Assembly (NCBI GenBank): GCA_021234155.1
Contig: JAJEKV010000045.1
Coordinates: 10,550,631-10,614,630, forward strand
DNA from: Isoetes taiwanensis
Taxonomy: Eukaryota > Streptophyta > Lycopodiopsida > Isoetales > Isoetaceae
DNA length: 64,000 nt
Direction of reading: 5' to 3'
The notes under the pieces were generated by a model. That model saw only the letters and a program-made list of their open reading frames with translations, was not told the origin of the DNA and ran no database searches. Below are positions 45,435 through 56,180 of the stretch, piece after piece. The translations under genes were made by a program, and so were the position numbers. Each line of letters starts with the position of its first letter. Position 1 is the first letter of the stretch.

Positions 45435-48400
45435 ATGGCGCCCAGCAACTTCGAGAGATGGTACAATGCTGCAAGCCACATCCATCAGCTTTCTGTAGAT
45501 CAAGCCTTCTCTGTATTTGACCACTTGTTTGATCTTCATGCAACTCTGACTAGAACACCCTACTACACGGACATTATGTGCCAGTATGATCAGCAGGTCC
45601 TGCCTTGGGAAGTTAGATTGCCTCCTAGGGGAGGGAATTGGGTTTCTCTTGAGGCACTTACCCAAGCCTTAGGTCGAGAGTTGGGAGGATCTAGAGGCAA
45701 GAAGCAGCTATGGGATAGGACTAGGACCATGCCCGATTACATGACCTGCAGACACAATAGGCATAGGTACCTTTCGTCCCAGACAGCCCTTGCCCTTTTC
45801 ATGCACTATAAGTCAATCAACAAAGTAGGGGAACCTTCTGTTCAGCCCTTAGACTTAGCGCCACTTGATATCAATTTGCCCTCTTCAGAAGAGGATTCAT
45901 CTAGTAGTCCACCATCTGTCAGTAGCCCGCCGGACATCAGTTTCACTGCTCACTGTGGTGAACCAAGCAACACAGCAACAAATGAAGAAGACGAGATAGT
46001 AGAGGAGTTTGGAGGTCATGAGAATCTAGCTGCCCGTCTTGGTCTCAGGTTGTTTAAGCCTGAAGATGAGACAGTCTACTACTCCAGAATAGATCTACTA
46101 GGTTTGCCATGCTACATTCTTCATTCTTGCATTGGATCTAAATATTCGGAGGCGAATATAGTCTTTAGTGATCCTCAGGATGCTATAGACGATGAGTTCT
46201 TGGGTGTATCAAAGGTCGGGCTTTCAGTGGATAACATAATAGATCCAACGGGAAACCAAAATATCAGGTCATGTCATGCTTGTGCTGAGAGGCCTATAGC
46301 TAACAGTCTAGTAACCTGGGAGACCCATGATGTTTTGCTTCATGATGGTAGGACAGTTTCACAACATTTACAAGCTCGAGCTGCTCTCGAACAGGATGAC
46401 TTAGAAGTTGAGTGTTTGGAAGCTGATGTTGAGAAGCAATTCAAGAGGAAAAGGAAATATACATATGTGAAGAGGGTCAGGAGGGAACCAAAGGGGGATA
46501 GCAAGGAGGAGAGGATGTGCGCTTCCAAGTCAATCAAGAGTGCTCTAAAATCAACATCTTTGCAAGGCTAATGTGTCAAAAAACCGAGCCGAGAGCAAGT
46601 ATGTGCCTTAAGAAAAGAGTTTTATTCTCAATCAAGCGGTGCCGGATTACGCTTTGTTTTGATGTGTTGAGTGTAACTTATACGGGGGCGGTCGAGGCGA
46701 AAAGTAGTGGTCTCCGGAGTGGAGTCTTGTCAATTCGCATGGCGCGTGGCTTTAGGAGTTGCTCACCACGTTTTATAGTTGGAGGAAGAGGTTCGAAAGT
46801 TAGGTGGAAAATCCAGGTGAACATGGTAATCTGTGCTCTAAGAAGCCTAGATCCGTGACACTAGCTACGAAAGTGTGCTTGATACCTTCATTAGTGAGAA
46901 TGCGGAGAGCATTCCCACATAGAAGCAAAAAGGAAAGGATGATATAAGGGAGAATGTTCAAGAAACTTCCTTCCATTCTTAATAAGAAGAGCATACATAA
47001 GGAAGTGGGTGCCGTGGTGGAAGAATTGTGGAAAGAGTGTAACCTTGCCCTCTTTTTACAATATTTGGAAGAAGGAGTTTCGGGCGTCGGCATAGCAAAA
47101 ATACAGCATTCTCCAAGTGTAACATATGTGTAGTCATCAAGCGAGAAATTGGAAAGAACAAAAGATACAAGGGAGAGGCGTAACCTTTCAATTCAACGGT
47201 GGGCACATATGTTGGAACAACGTTCTGTAAGAGTCAATATTGGCATTGGCGTGCATTATCACATCGTTAGCCCGAAAGTCACCTTTGCATAATACATGAT
47301 AAGATGGATCAGGTCAAAACACTCACACCAAGAAGTCACCATCTCAATAAAGTCTGTTTGGGAGGAGATCGCTTGAAGAGCAAAGCTTTGACAGAGCATT
47401 GACACATGGTCATGGTGGACGGGCTTATGGCCATTTCTCTCTTGATCTTTGGAAGGATGACTCAAACTTTCATGTTGGATCACTTTCTAGGATCCTACAC
47501 TATCTTGAGTTCTTGGGAAGAAGACAAGTGTGGTGATCCTGTGTGGAAGCGAACTACTGATTGCAAATTGATGCAAGCCCTAAAAGATACTCGACCACCT
47601 GAAAGATAAGCTAGCCTTGCAGACACAAGAGAAGATGCCTTCATCTTCTAGTGCCAACTTAGAAGGCTTCAATCCTCTTCCTCGAAATCTCTACTTACAG
47701 GTTGGATAATGCATCGGGTCAAAATAAAAATAGATATGTGTTCTCCTACCTCTCTTATTTGACATGGCTTAAGGTATTGATGAGATTCAGGTTGGCTTCA
47801 TGATGGTTGGGCATACTCATGACGATATTGATGCATTGTTTGGGAACTTTTCGACGTTAATGAGTTCATCGGATGCTCTAACTTTGTCTAAGTTGCTTTA
47901 CTTGTTTAGCAAGTGCAATGCAAAATCTCCCTGTTCCATATTTTGTGGATGAAGTTCAGATTGAAAGGCTTTGTCAAGGGATATATCCCTGATAAAGGCC
48001 AACGTCTAACAGGCCATACCGACCCATTGTTATTCCGATTTAAAATGGATGGGAAATGGCCCATTATGCAATATAAGATGCGGCCAACCCATAAAGAGTG
48101 GATTCCAGAAAAAGGAATAAGAATGTGGAAGGAGGATGAAAATGGTGAGCCAGCGTTACCAACGGGGTGCCTAAAAATATCCCTCCAAGGAAGACATTGA
48201 AAGATCTCCACGGCCGGCGGGATGACATCGGCAAGTACATAGCATTATGGAATTCTTACGCAAAAATCAAGAAGATAGTGTGTTTGCACGACGAAGACAA
48301 AGCAACTATGGATTCTTTGGAATGAGATTCTTGTGTGTTTTGGAAGATGTATCTCCGGGCGACCTCAAAATGATAACAAGGCAAGAACCTCTACAAGCTG

Positions 48401-48815
48401 CATTTACTCCCGGAGAGGTCGATGAAGCCGTGTGCTTGTAAGACCTTTTGCCTACGTATTGTGGGCCGCCAGATGGGCGTCGGTGTTGCCTATGGATGAG
48501 TTCGATCCTCATGCACATGTTACGAAAGGTATGTTTGTTTTTTAGTCCGACCTGGAGGCGATGAAACTCCAACGTGGTTGGGCTTTTTGAGGTAAGAAGA
48601 TGCCATCCTAGATCGAGAGTCTACCAATTATGGTCACATTTATGTATCATGGTGGATGCACATTTGGTCGTGACTATCTGGGTTGCTTAACTAAACGTTG
48701 GCGACCCAATCCATCAGATCCATCAAGGTATGAGAAGTTAGATGCCATACATTATGCATGGGATGCAAATGGCAAAAGACCAGAAGACTGCATTGATTCC
48801 AAAATACATTGTTGA
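45435..48815 (+). pseudogene. Copy B: transposase-like (DDE-type, DUF7869-like) gene
   Basis: ATG at 45435 (MAPSNFERW) is preferred over upstream in-frame non-ATG codons and follows a TATA box. The first frame runs to 46571 and gives an intact N-terminal part of about 378 residues, absent from copy A beyond DINLPSS. Conserved landmarks: CYILHSCIGSKYSEAN, SCHACAERP, basic KRKRKYTYVKRVRREPK. Downstream the frames are broken but still encode the DN..GQNKN segment (about 47705), MMVGHTHDDIDALF (about 47802-47845), GKWPIMQYKMRPTHKEW (about 48053-48103), and end at a stop at 48813-48815. More frameshifts than copy A in the catalytic half. Probably a mobilising nuclease of the element (inference). 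Confidence 0.65.
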
Positions 48816-49079
48816 CATGTGGGGACATAGCATTAGCTAAAAGCTGTCAATCTCAGTCATGTTCTCGATAATTATGTATGTAATTTCTTTTGCTATAATA
48901 CTTAAGCATTTTGGACAATTAATACATTGTCGATACATCAATTAGCTTTCATTATGCTTATACTAACATCCTTACATCTTTTATAATAGGTGTTTAATAC
49001 ACATCATTACATCTGATGCACACATTATTGATGGCATACATATAATTTAGATGCACATATTATTGATGGCATTATAGAG

Positions 49080-49372
49080 TCGATGATTCACTCATCTTCA
49101 ATCCCTGCTAACGTGATCGCATTCAGCTCATAGGCACGGCGTTCAGGAAGCCAAAGAAGATGGATCACAACACGAGTAAGGCCAGGGCAATTACACTCAA
49201 GACCATCAGCTTTGGATTGCAAGTAGGGATCCAAATTTTAACTGTTTTTATGTATGCACCTAGAACAATATCATTGTAGCTCATGGAGCCTGAGAATGGT
49301 CTCAAACCGATCTTCATACTCATAGATATTATAAGCCATGGGAGATGAATGACTTCTACCACCGAATGGAGC
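49080..49372 (-). pseudogene. Copy B: small SYND-family gene, frameshifted
   Basis: On the minus strand it retains SMSYNDIV but single-base indels shift the frame before and after it, so the RVVI...PERRAYEL half is only readable in another frame. A complete version is at 10099-10344. Confidence 0.65.
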
Positions 49373-49389
49373 TGCTTTTATAGTCGTTG

Positions 49390-50105
49390 TAGAATTATTG
49401 GTATAATACTTCAGCATTATTGGTATTATACGTGAGCATTATTGGTATTATACCTCAGCATTATTGGTATTATACTTCAACATTATTGGTATTATACTTC
49501 AACATTATTGGATTCGTAGCTATAAATTCTTTGACCTTGCTTTCACTTCTCACTTTTCACCTTGCTACTTGATCTTGATCCTTGCTTCTTGCTCCTTCAT
49601 CTTCCTTGTTCCTTGATCTTCTTGCTACTTGATCTTCCTTGTTCCATGATCTTCTTGCTGCTTGATCTTCCTTGTTCATTGCTTCTTGCTACTGAGTTGA
49701 TCTTGATCCTTGTTGGAATCCTTGCTACTTCATTCTCGTGCTCCTTGCTACTTGATCTTGTTCCTTGCTCTTGATCTTGCTACTTGATCTTGTTCCTTGC
49801 TACTTGATCTTGATCCTTGCTCTTGCTCCTTGATCTTCCTTGTTCCTTGATCTTCTTGCTACTTGATCTTGTTCCTTGCTCTTGATCTTGCTACTTGATC
49901 TTGTTCCTTGCTACTTGATCTTGATCCTTTCTTCTTGCTCCTTGATCTTCCTTGTTCCTTGATCTTCTTGCTACTTGATCTTCCTTGTTCATTGCATCTT
50001 GCTACTTGATCTTGATCCTTGTTCCTTGCTACTTCATTCCCGTGCTCCTTGCTACTTGATCTTGTTGCTTGCTATTGAACTTGCTACTTGCTCTGCTCCG
50101 TGTTC
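49390..50105. repeat. Copy B tandem repeat and minisatellite
   Basis: 49390-49515 is the 22-base GTATTATAC-type tandem repeat; 49555-50105 is the CTTGATCTTGCTACTTGATC-type minisatellite, uninterrupted here, whereas copy A carries a 983-base insertion. Open frames over it are low-complexity artefacts. Confidence 0.85.
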
Positions 50106-50214
50106 CTTGCTCCGTCGGTGATCCTTGCTTGCTTTTGCAAATGATTGGACCCAATCCTCCCCTGGGCTACTCGGAAGGCACGCAAGCATGCCCGGGCATT
50201 CTCGTGCGGCTGGA

Positions 50215-50597
50215 ATGGATGAGCTATGGGACCATTTCTTGGAGTGGAGGTTGCGCCACAGTCCCACCAAGGAGCTTACAATGGAGTTGATCAACTTCAT
50301 TCTGGAGCGATTTGATTGTGGTCATGGAGACTTGCAATGAGGGGAATTCTTGAACCCCCTCCTTATCTGGACGAGATGCTACAGCAATTGAGGCCTCTTC
50401 TTCGTGCTGGATATTTAGCACACTCTCTGGATGCATACATATCAGAGTTCATTCATGAAATTTGTAAGGGACAGATGTATAGCCTTATTAGGGTGTATTA
50501 CAACGAGTACAATGGTTTTGTGGAGTTGGGTCCGCTCTTCTTCCGTGAGTATCATCCTGTGGAATTACTTTTTCTAATGACTAGGTACCCCATATGA
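50215..50597 (+). CDS. Copy B: ELWDHF-type hypothetical protein (frameshifted)
   Basis: ATG at 50215, MDELWDHFLEWRLRHSP, frame lost near FDCGH and resumed in the frame of 50316-50597 (AMRGILEPPPYLDEML, YISEFIHEICKGQ). It extends beyond the copy-A version with YNEYNGFVELGPLFFREYHPV. After the stop at 50595-50597 the same frame stays open to 50700 (WEESGWEERELL..., arginine/glycine-rich), so the original protein may have been longer. Family unknown. Confidence 0.5.
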
Positions 50598-50903
50598 TGG
50601 GAAGAATCAGGCTGGGAGGAGCGTGAGCTCTTGACTCCTAACCCAGATGCATGGGTTAGACCTCGCAGGCAAAGGGAAAGGGGAAGGGGAAGGGGTTAGG
50701 AACCTGGGGGAAGGTTACTAGGGACATACATAGTTCATACTTCGGTCTCTATTGTGTTTGGAAGTTGGTATATGATACCGTGTTAGTATGTTCTCTAAAT
50801 ATTCATGTATGTATGATACACGGGTACTGCACGTGTCCTAAACCCCTGCATAAGGTCTATGATACAGGGTACTGTACACGTGTATACAACCCCTGCATAA
50901 GGT
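50598..50903. other. Junction between copy B and E2
   Basis: No gene beyond the possible read-through of the preceding frame. A short tandem duplication of GATACACGGGTACTG / CCCCTGCATAAGGTCTAT lies at about 50816-50910. Confidence 0.4.
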
Positions 50904-52058
50904 CTATACAACCCCCATAATAAAAAAATTCCAGTTTACTAAAAATTTTCCCATTATAATGTACATGGGGCTGTTAGGGAGTTTCTCACAAGACTCCTTA
51001 AAGAAACCTTCCATCCAGGAAACACATTGAAGGGCATGAATTCTGGATATACCTCCTGAATGGCAGTAGTCATTAATGCCTGGATTCTTGTCAAGCCTTT
51101 TCTTGGTGGTTAAGTCGTCTCTGTTGCCTAAAGCATGAATCAATTTGAAGGCCGTTTTGAGGGCGGTGTGGCCACCACCGTGTGTAAGTAAACTTCTCAC
51201 CATAATCTGGCCTAATATTGAAGGCTAAGTAGCCCCTTTGGTCTAGCAGAGTCATTGAACTGTAACTATCACGAATCAACCTCAATTCCTTTAGTCCAAT
51301 CTTAAGCAAACAACGTTGAGAACAACAGTGCTTTGTATGTGTTGCCCTCAAGTGAGCCTCGTCCATGAGTTTCTTTCTTCTAACGGTTGTACATGCTTTC
51401 TTGTGTAAGTTACGCTTAAGATTCTTACTTGCAGGGGCTTTGAATTCGAACATGGAGTCTTGTGGCTTTGGTAGGTCCTCATCTGAGAGATCAACATGAG
51501 GCGTTTCTTCGTCTGAGAGATCAACATGAGGTGTACTTGTAGATGCTGAGAGGTTTGGTGTGGGCAAGTCCTGGGGGGAGGTGCTTTCCCTCTCTCTGGG
51601 AAAAAGTAATCGAGGTTGGTGACGTAGTTGACCAGCTCCTGAAGTGTCGTAGAACACAGGAGTTGCGTGTCGCTGACTGCTCCCACTTGTTGTAGTACCA
51701 TTTAGCGAAATGGATGGAGTTGGTGTGATTTGCCTCCGGGGAGGGAGCCTGCGGTGGACTATGGGCGACGTACTAAAATGAACTGGAGGAGGTAGTCTGA
51801 GCTCTCTAGCCTGTGGTGGAGTAAAATGCATTGGTGGGGGCAAACGACGTTTAGGAGCAGGGTGTGGTGGAGTAAATTGAACTGGTGGTGGAAGCCGAGG
51901 TGGTCGTGCTGGAGTAAACTCAACAGAGCTGGGGGTTTGAATGTCGGAGGTAGAATATTCGTGGCTACTTCACGTGTCTCGCATTTGAGGAGGTGTGAAA
52001 GCCATTGCAGGAGGAAGAAGCGAACGGGGAGGAGTTGAGGCTCTGCGGTTCTTTCTCT
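50904..52058 (-). pseudogene. E2: N-terminal part of a transposase-like gene
   Basis: Divergent from the E2 ParB gene. The first ATG is at about 52058 (MAREKEPQ), but the informative frame is 51843-51091: a proline-rich start (LPPPVHF, repeated), a duplicated acidic motif TPHVDLSDEE, then KKACTTVRRKKLMDEAHLR, a cysteine cluster (THTKHCCSQRCLLKIGLKEL) and YLAFNIRPDYG. These align with E3 (SSVRRRNLMDEHKMR, RTKCCHW, YLAYHVRPDHN) and with copy A/B (STCCKDECVKKL). The 51203-50904 frame adds KRLDKNPGINDYCHSG and IHALQCVSWMEGFFKE, matching E3's KRSDKNPAIDDHCG. The catalytic half is missing, so the gene is truncated at the junction with copy B. Confidence 0.65.
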
Positions 52059-52087
52059 CGAGCCATACTCGAGAAAGTTAAGCGTCA

Positions 52088-52263
52088 ACGTATAAATTTA
52101 TACTGACAGGAAGAGCGAGGCGGTATGAATTTATCTGAGAGATGGTATAAATTTTTACAGGGAAGAAAAACTTAAGGCGGCAGACTGTATAAATTTATAC
52201 AGAGTTGGTATAAATGTATACAGAGGAGGGCAACATAGAACAGAAACGGTATAAATTTATATG
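52088..52263. repeat. E2 palindromes, array 1
   Basis: Perfect or near copies of GTATAAATTTATAC at about 52090, 52187 and 52248, plus degenerate ones (GGTATGAATTTATC at 52122, GGTATAAATTTTTAC at 52144, GGTATAAATGTATAC at 52207). They lie just upstream of the minus-strand transposase-like gene. Confidence 0.9.
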
Positions 52264-52333
52264 AAAACTCACAGACACTTGTATTAAAAACTTTATGGAG
52301 AAGCGCTATACGAAACGGCACTTAGCAGAGGTA

Positions 52334-52356
52334 CTTAAGCCCGGCGCCGGCCACCC
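52334..52356. promoter_or_regulatory. GC-rich core in the E2 divergent promoter
   Basis: TTAAGCCCGGCGCCGGCC (52335-52352). A closely similar core occurs in the M right repeat (minus strand about 20242-20220) and, less closely, in the E3 intergenic region (59655-59668, GCCCGGCGCCAGCC). It is shared between elements whose palindromes differ, and it sits between the two palindrome arrays. Confidence 0.5.
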
Positions 52357-52533
52357 TATTTTCTATATACGCAGCTCGGAGTCGAAGGCGCTCGCGGTGC
52401 GGCTTATATACCCCCCCTTATTTGCTCTCTGGAACGTCTATACGCGAATCCATACTGTCATGGCCACGTATGTCTACTATCCGTACTGTTCTAGTTTCTC
52501 TTTTGTTTTAATCTGTTAGAGTGTAAGCGCCCA

Positions 52534-52809
52534 CGGTATAAATTTATACCGATATGGCTCGGGATCGGTATAAATTTATACGCCCCGAGCACGAGCGGTA
52601 TAAATTTATACCGTTCGACACGATCGGTATAAATTTATCTGTGGCGGTATAAATTTATACGCTCGAACACTGCGGGTATAAATTTTACCGATGCGTGTTC
52701 TGAACGGTATAAATTTATACGCTTCGCTCAAAGCGTATAAATTTATACCTGCGTGTTCTGGAGCGATATAAATTTGTACCGCTTCGTGCTTCGGTATATA
52801 ATTTATACC
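52534..52809. repeat. E2 palindromes, array 2
   Basis: About ten copies of GCGGTATAAATTTATACCG or slightly mutated forms in 276 bases, for example at 52535, 52566, 52596, 52625, 52646, 52705 and 52735. Spacers of 10-15 bases are rich in CG and TTCG. They lie upstream of the plus-strand ParB gene. Confidence 0.95.
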
Positions 52810-53391
52810 GATCGAAGCCATTCGGAATCTTGGTGTCTAGTGCTTAAAGAATGGTCCCGAACCTTAATATTTTAGTAATATTGTTGTGTTTTAAGCTTAA
52901 ATGACACAAATAAAGTGTTAATTTAGGGTGGATTTTATGCCCTTTCAGCCTCTGTTTTTACTGTTTTTGTGTTACAAAAAGTCGAAAAAGATTCTGTTTC
53001 TTTTGTAAAAATAGTTTTCTTTACGCTTTTTCTAGCCCCAAGATCAAGTTTGTACCACGAGGCCAATCATCAAAGGCTGCACCGGAGAGCCACGGACATC
53101 TGAACTAAAAGACCAGGCGTGTAATGCCCACGGGCCAAGAGAGAGCAAACCCACTGAGGCGTACCTTTACTTGTGTAATCTGTCAGGGAAGGGCAAGTAC
53201 AAGTCTGACGATTATTACCCTGCCGGCGAGTTAACCTTGTTGCTACAGAGAACGATGATGAAATTTTAATGAAGTGCATGCATGACAAAGGGGAAGTCTT
53301 CTATGTTCTTAATAGTAAAATGCTTAGAATAAGCATGTGCAAACCCAAAGACGTGCATGACTACATGTCTGAAAATTACAAGAGCGGCTAT

Positions 53392-53461
53392 GTAAGTAAT
53401 TCTTAGTGGCTTTACGTATAAATTTATACCGTCATTCTCCTAACTTAACCCTGCATTACAG
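53392..53461 (+). other. E2 intron 1 with palindrome
   Basis: TAT|GTAAGT donor, ATTACAG acceptor, 70 bases. It contains GTATAAATTTATACC at 53416-53430. Confidence 0.8.
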
Positions 53462-53764
53462 GATATAGTGGACATTTTGATGTCAGTGGTGCTTTGCGAA
53501 GAAAAGGTGTTGGTCAAAGGTCTGTGGTACCCCACTCCTAACGAAGAGGAAGAGAAGGACGAGGAAGTAGAAGAAGAAGAGGAAGAGGAGGAACCAGTGG
53601 TAACAAAGGGAAAGGGTAGGAAGCATTCCCTGGTAGTAGATACACAGGCTCCCACAAAAAAGAAGTCTAGAACCACAAAGTCCTTGACTTTAGAGGAGTC
53701 AGCAGAAGCTCTTCAGAAGGCTCCTGGAGCAGATATTGTTGTGAAGCCCGCAGATAAGTCAAGT

Positions 53765-54570
53765 CAGGGTAATAAAGAGTGGCTAAAATTCGCCAAATGG
53801 CGATTTTTTAAACCTTTAGTCAAATTTCATGGCTAAAGTTTATAAAGGCAATTTTTTTTAGAAAAAGCATAATTTAGCCACTCCAAAAGGGGGTAAATTC
53901 TGAACGCTTAGAGTTTAGCCGGGATTGTTTGCTGCATGATGTACTGAATCGCCTTCTCTAAAGTTGATTAGGAGAACCCTGATCAATTCAAATAGCCATG
54001 CCAATTCTATTCAGGGACCTTTTTCATTTAGGAATTGCCATTAGCTACCTCAATCATATTTTGAATTTGTATCTATAAGTTGTTTAGGTTAAATGCTATG
54101 AAGAATGTTACATGATGTGCATTTTAAGCTTTAAATAGTAGTGATCTCTTCTTGCAATTGTTGACCCTAAAGGGCTTTATCACCAAATTCACCATTTAGA
54201 TGCATTTGACCCCAACGTAAACATGCATATTCCTTCAAACAATATTGTTTGTTCCTTATGAATTGTACTTTGAACAACTTTGTTATCGTTTTGTAAAAGA
54301 AGCATATTGAATCAATGGCATTCATGTACTAATCAGTGCTCAAAGTTTGAAGTTAAATAGTTGCACTTTAGCTGGGGACCAAGAAAAATTCGCCAACATC
54401 AGAATTTCATGTCATATAAATTTTACATTTTAGCCAAGTGGGAAGATAATTAAAGGTCTTTATTTTATCAAATTTCGCCAAGAAAAAAATCTAAGAACTT
54501 TTGTTTTTCATAGGTTTAGCCAACCTTAATTTGAATAGAAAAACATTTAGGGCCGTTAAAATTTACCCTG
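53765..54570. mobile_element. hAT-like non-autonomous transposon, 806 bp, inside the E2 ParB exon
   Basis: Ends are CAGGGTAA and TTACCCTG (8-base terminal inverted repeats with the CAGGG start common in hAT elements). AAGTCAAGT flanks both sides (53756-53764 and 54571-54579), an 8-bp duplication plus one matching base. The host reading frame is the same on both sides: ADKSS before and, across one TSD copy, AILKRVNDTK after. No coding capacity inside; subterminal words such as GGCTAAA and TTTAGCC recur. Confidence 0.85.
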
Positions 54571-55235
54571 AAGTCAAGTGCTATTCTCAAGCGGGTGAAT
54601 GACACTAAACTGCTTAAGCAAACTATTTCTTTGACATTGAGCACTATTAAGAGGCCACCTAAAAATGAAGATGGGGTCAGAGTGCTACATGTCCGGAAGC
54701 TGTATGCGGCACATGTGGCTATACTGAAACAAAGAATGAGAAGGAATCCTCATGCCCATGTGTCGCCACTAGTTGTTATGGTGGACAGGAGTCAGTGCAA
54801 CCAACTAAAAGATTACAAGAAGGCTGACTTCGAAGATTACACATACTACGTTCTTGGAGGCACACATAGTTACAAGGCAAGGAAAGAACTAGCAAAGGAA
54901 GAAAGTCGTAACGAGGTGTGGAAGAGCGTGGAAGTGCATATATACGTGGGTGTAACAGATGAAGAAGCAAAAGTCATTGCCGTGAGTCATAATCTCGACA
55001 ATGACTTCAGATTAAAAATGAGTTTAATAGACAAGATCCGTTTCATGCACCGTGAGTACGTGGAATTTAAACAAATGCATGGAGAGGATTTTAAAAAGCA
55101 AAAAGAACAATTTCTGCGGGGAGCTTGAGAAGCTTTGTGTGACAGTCTTTGCCTCGATTATGACTCGACAAGAAGCCCATTATGGCAGTAAAGCAATACG
55201 ATAACTACTTTCAGCTGGCATTCAGAGATGGTCAA

Positions 55236-55470
55236 GTAAGTAAATGCTTTCTTTCTGTGTTTTGTAGTATGTTTAGCGTGGTTACAAGTGCCCGGGCACG
55301 GTATAAATTTATACCGTGCCCAGTCCTGATAGAAATTTATCTGGCCGCCCGACGCGGTATAAATTTATACCCGTGACTAATCACCGTCTTGCGCATTTAG
55401 GCGATGAAGCGTGCAACATATTCTCTCTTCGCCATGCAACACTAAACTAATGGTGTTTGTCCATTTACAG
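55236..55470 (+). other. E2 intron 2 with palindromes
   Basis: CAA|GTAAGT donor and TTTACAG acceptor. It holds a perfect 28-base palindrome (55294-55321; GGTATAAATTTATACC extended by GGGCAC/GTGCCC), a diverged copy at about 55331, and another at 55356-55371. Confidence 0.85.
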
Positions 55471-55880
55471 GTGTGGGATCTTCAAGAAAGAATTTTTTGT
55501 ATGTTCGAAGATGGTGAGCTTAAAGAACAAGCCAGCTCCGCAGGAAAAAAACCAAAAAAAGGTGGAGAATCTAAACAAAAAAATATGAGCATTGTACCCG
55601 GACGCGATTCTGAGGGCCTAAAAAAACAAAAAGAAATTTTTGTTCGCCTTTTGGAAAAAGTCGTGGCCAGGGAATTCACATTAGACGAAATGGCCAAGGA
55701 AGCTAAGACGTAAGCCTCATTTGCAAGGCCGTGTTTTTTCTACATTTTTTGGTCTTACAACATGTTTCTCTTTGCAGTCAGAAAGACATTGTCACCTGCC
55801 AGGCCGAGTTAATGAAGCAGCTAAACCTAGAGGACTGGGAAAGTTGCGTATTAAACGGGAGCAAATCATCGAAACGAGAG

Positions 55881-56180
55881 CGAAAGGAATATTCCTCAAA
55901 GATTCCCTTTTTTTTTACAAAAGGGGGTAAAACGAGGTTTAAAAAAAAAAAGATGCATGAAATTCTATTTTGACCCCCCCAAAAGTGACTAATTTTTTTG
56001 TGCAACGAAAGAATTGACTTTTTTAAAGTGTCATTTTTCTTAGCAAATAGAATGTTCTTGAAGTATATTTTACGAGAGAAACCCTGATTTCAGAGGATAA
56101 AATATTTAACAAAAATTGAAGTTAGTAAAATGAATCGAAATCTGTAGTATTCTCAAAATTTGAAGATAGAATCTTCATAT
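55881..56180. other. Boundary between E2 and E3
   Basis: The E2 coding text stops near 55880; poly-T, poly-A and poly-C runs follow (55905-55990). No gene. Confidence 0.4.

Larger units (their letters stand above)
53045..55880 (+). pseudogene. E2: ParB/Srx-like domain gene, C-terminal methyltransferase missing
   Basis: Exons: about 53045-53391 (YLYLCNLSGKGKYK, EVFYVLNSKMLRIS; a frameshift near 53240), 53462-55235 interrupted by a hAT-like insertion (53765-54570), 55471-55709 (VWDLQERIFCMFEDG, ending EFTLDEMAKEAKT) and 55778-about 55880 (KDIVTCQAELMKQLNLEDW). The ParB-like domain is at 54595-55060: LYAAHVAILKQRM, HVSPLVVMVD, YYVLGGTHSYKARKEL, TDEEAKVIAVSHNLDN, MSLIDKIRFMHREY. A linker rich in E and K precedes it. 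Small frameshifts lie near 55125 and 55180. Intron positions match E3. The sequence ends abruptly before any DLPYG or motif I, so the methylase is lost or never present. Confidence 0.75.

Noticed and set aside
49562-49774. Leucine-rich frame (LLDLPCSLIFLLL)
   Set aside because: Translation of the GATCTTGCTACTT minisatellite.
52534-52809. CRISPR array
   Set aside because: Repeats are short palindromes with unequal spacers in a eukaryotic, intron-bearing context without cas genes.
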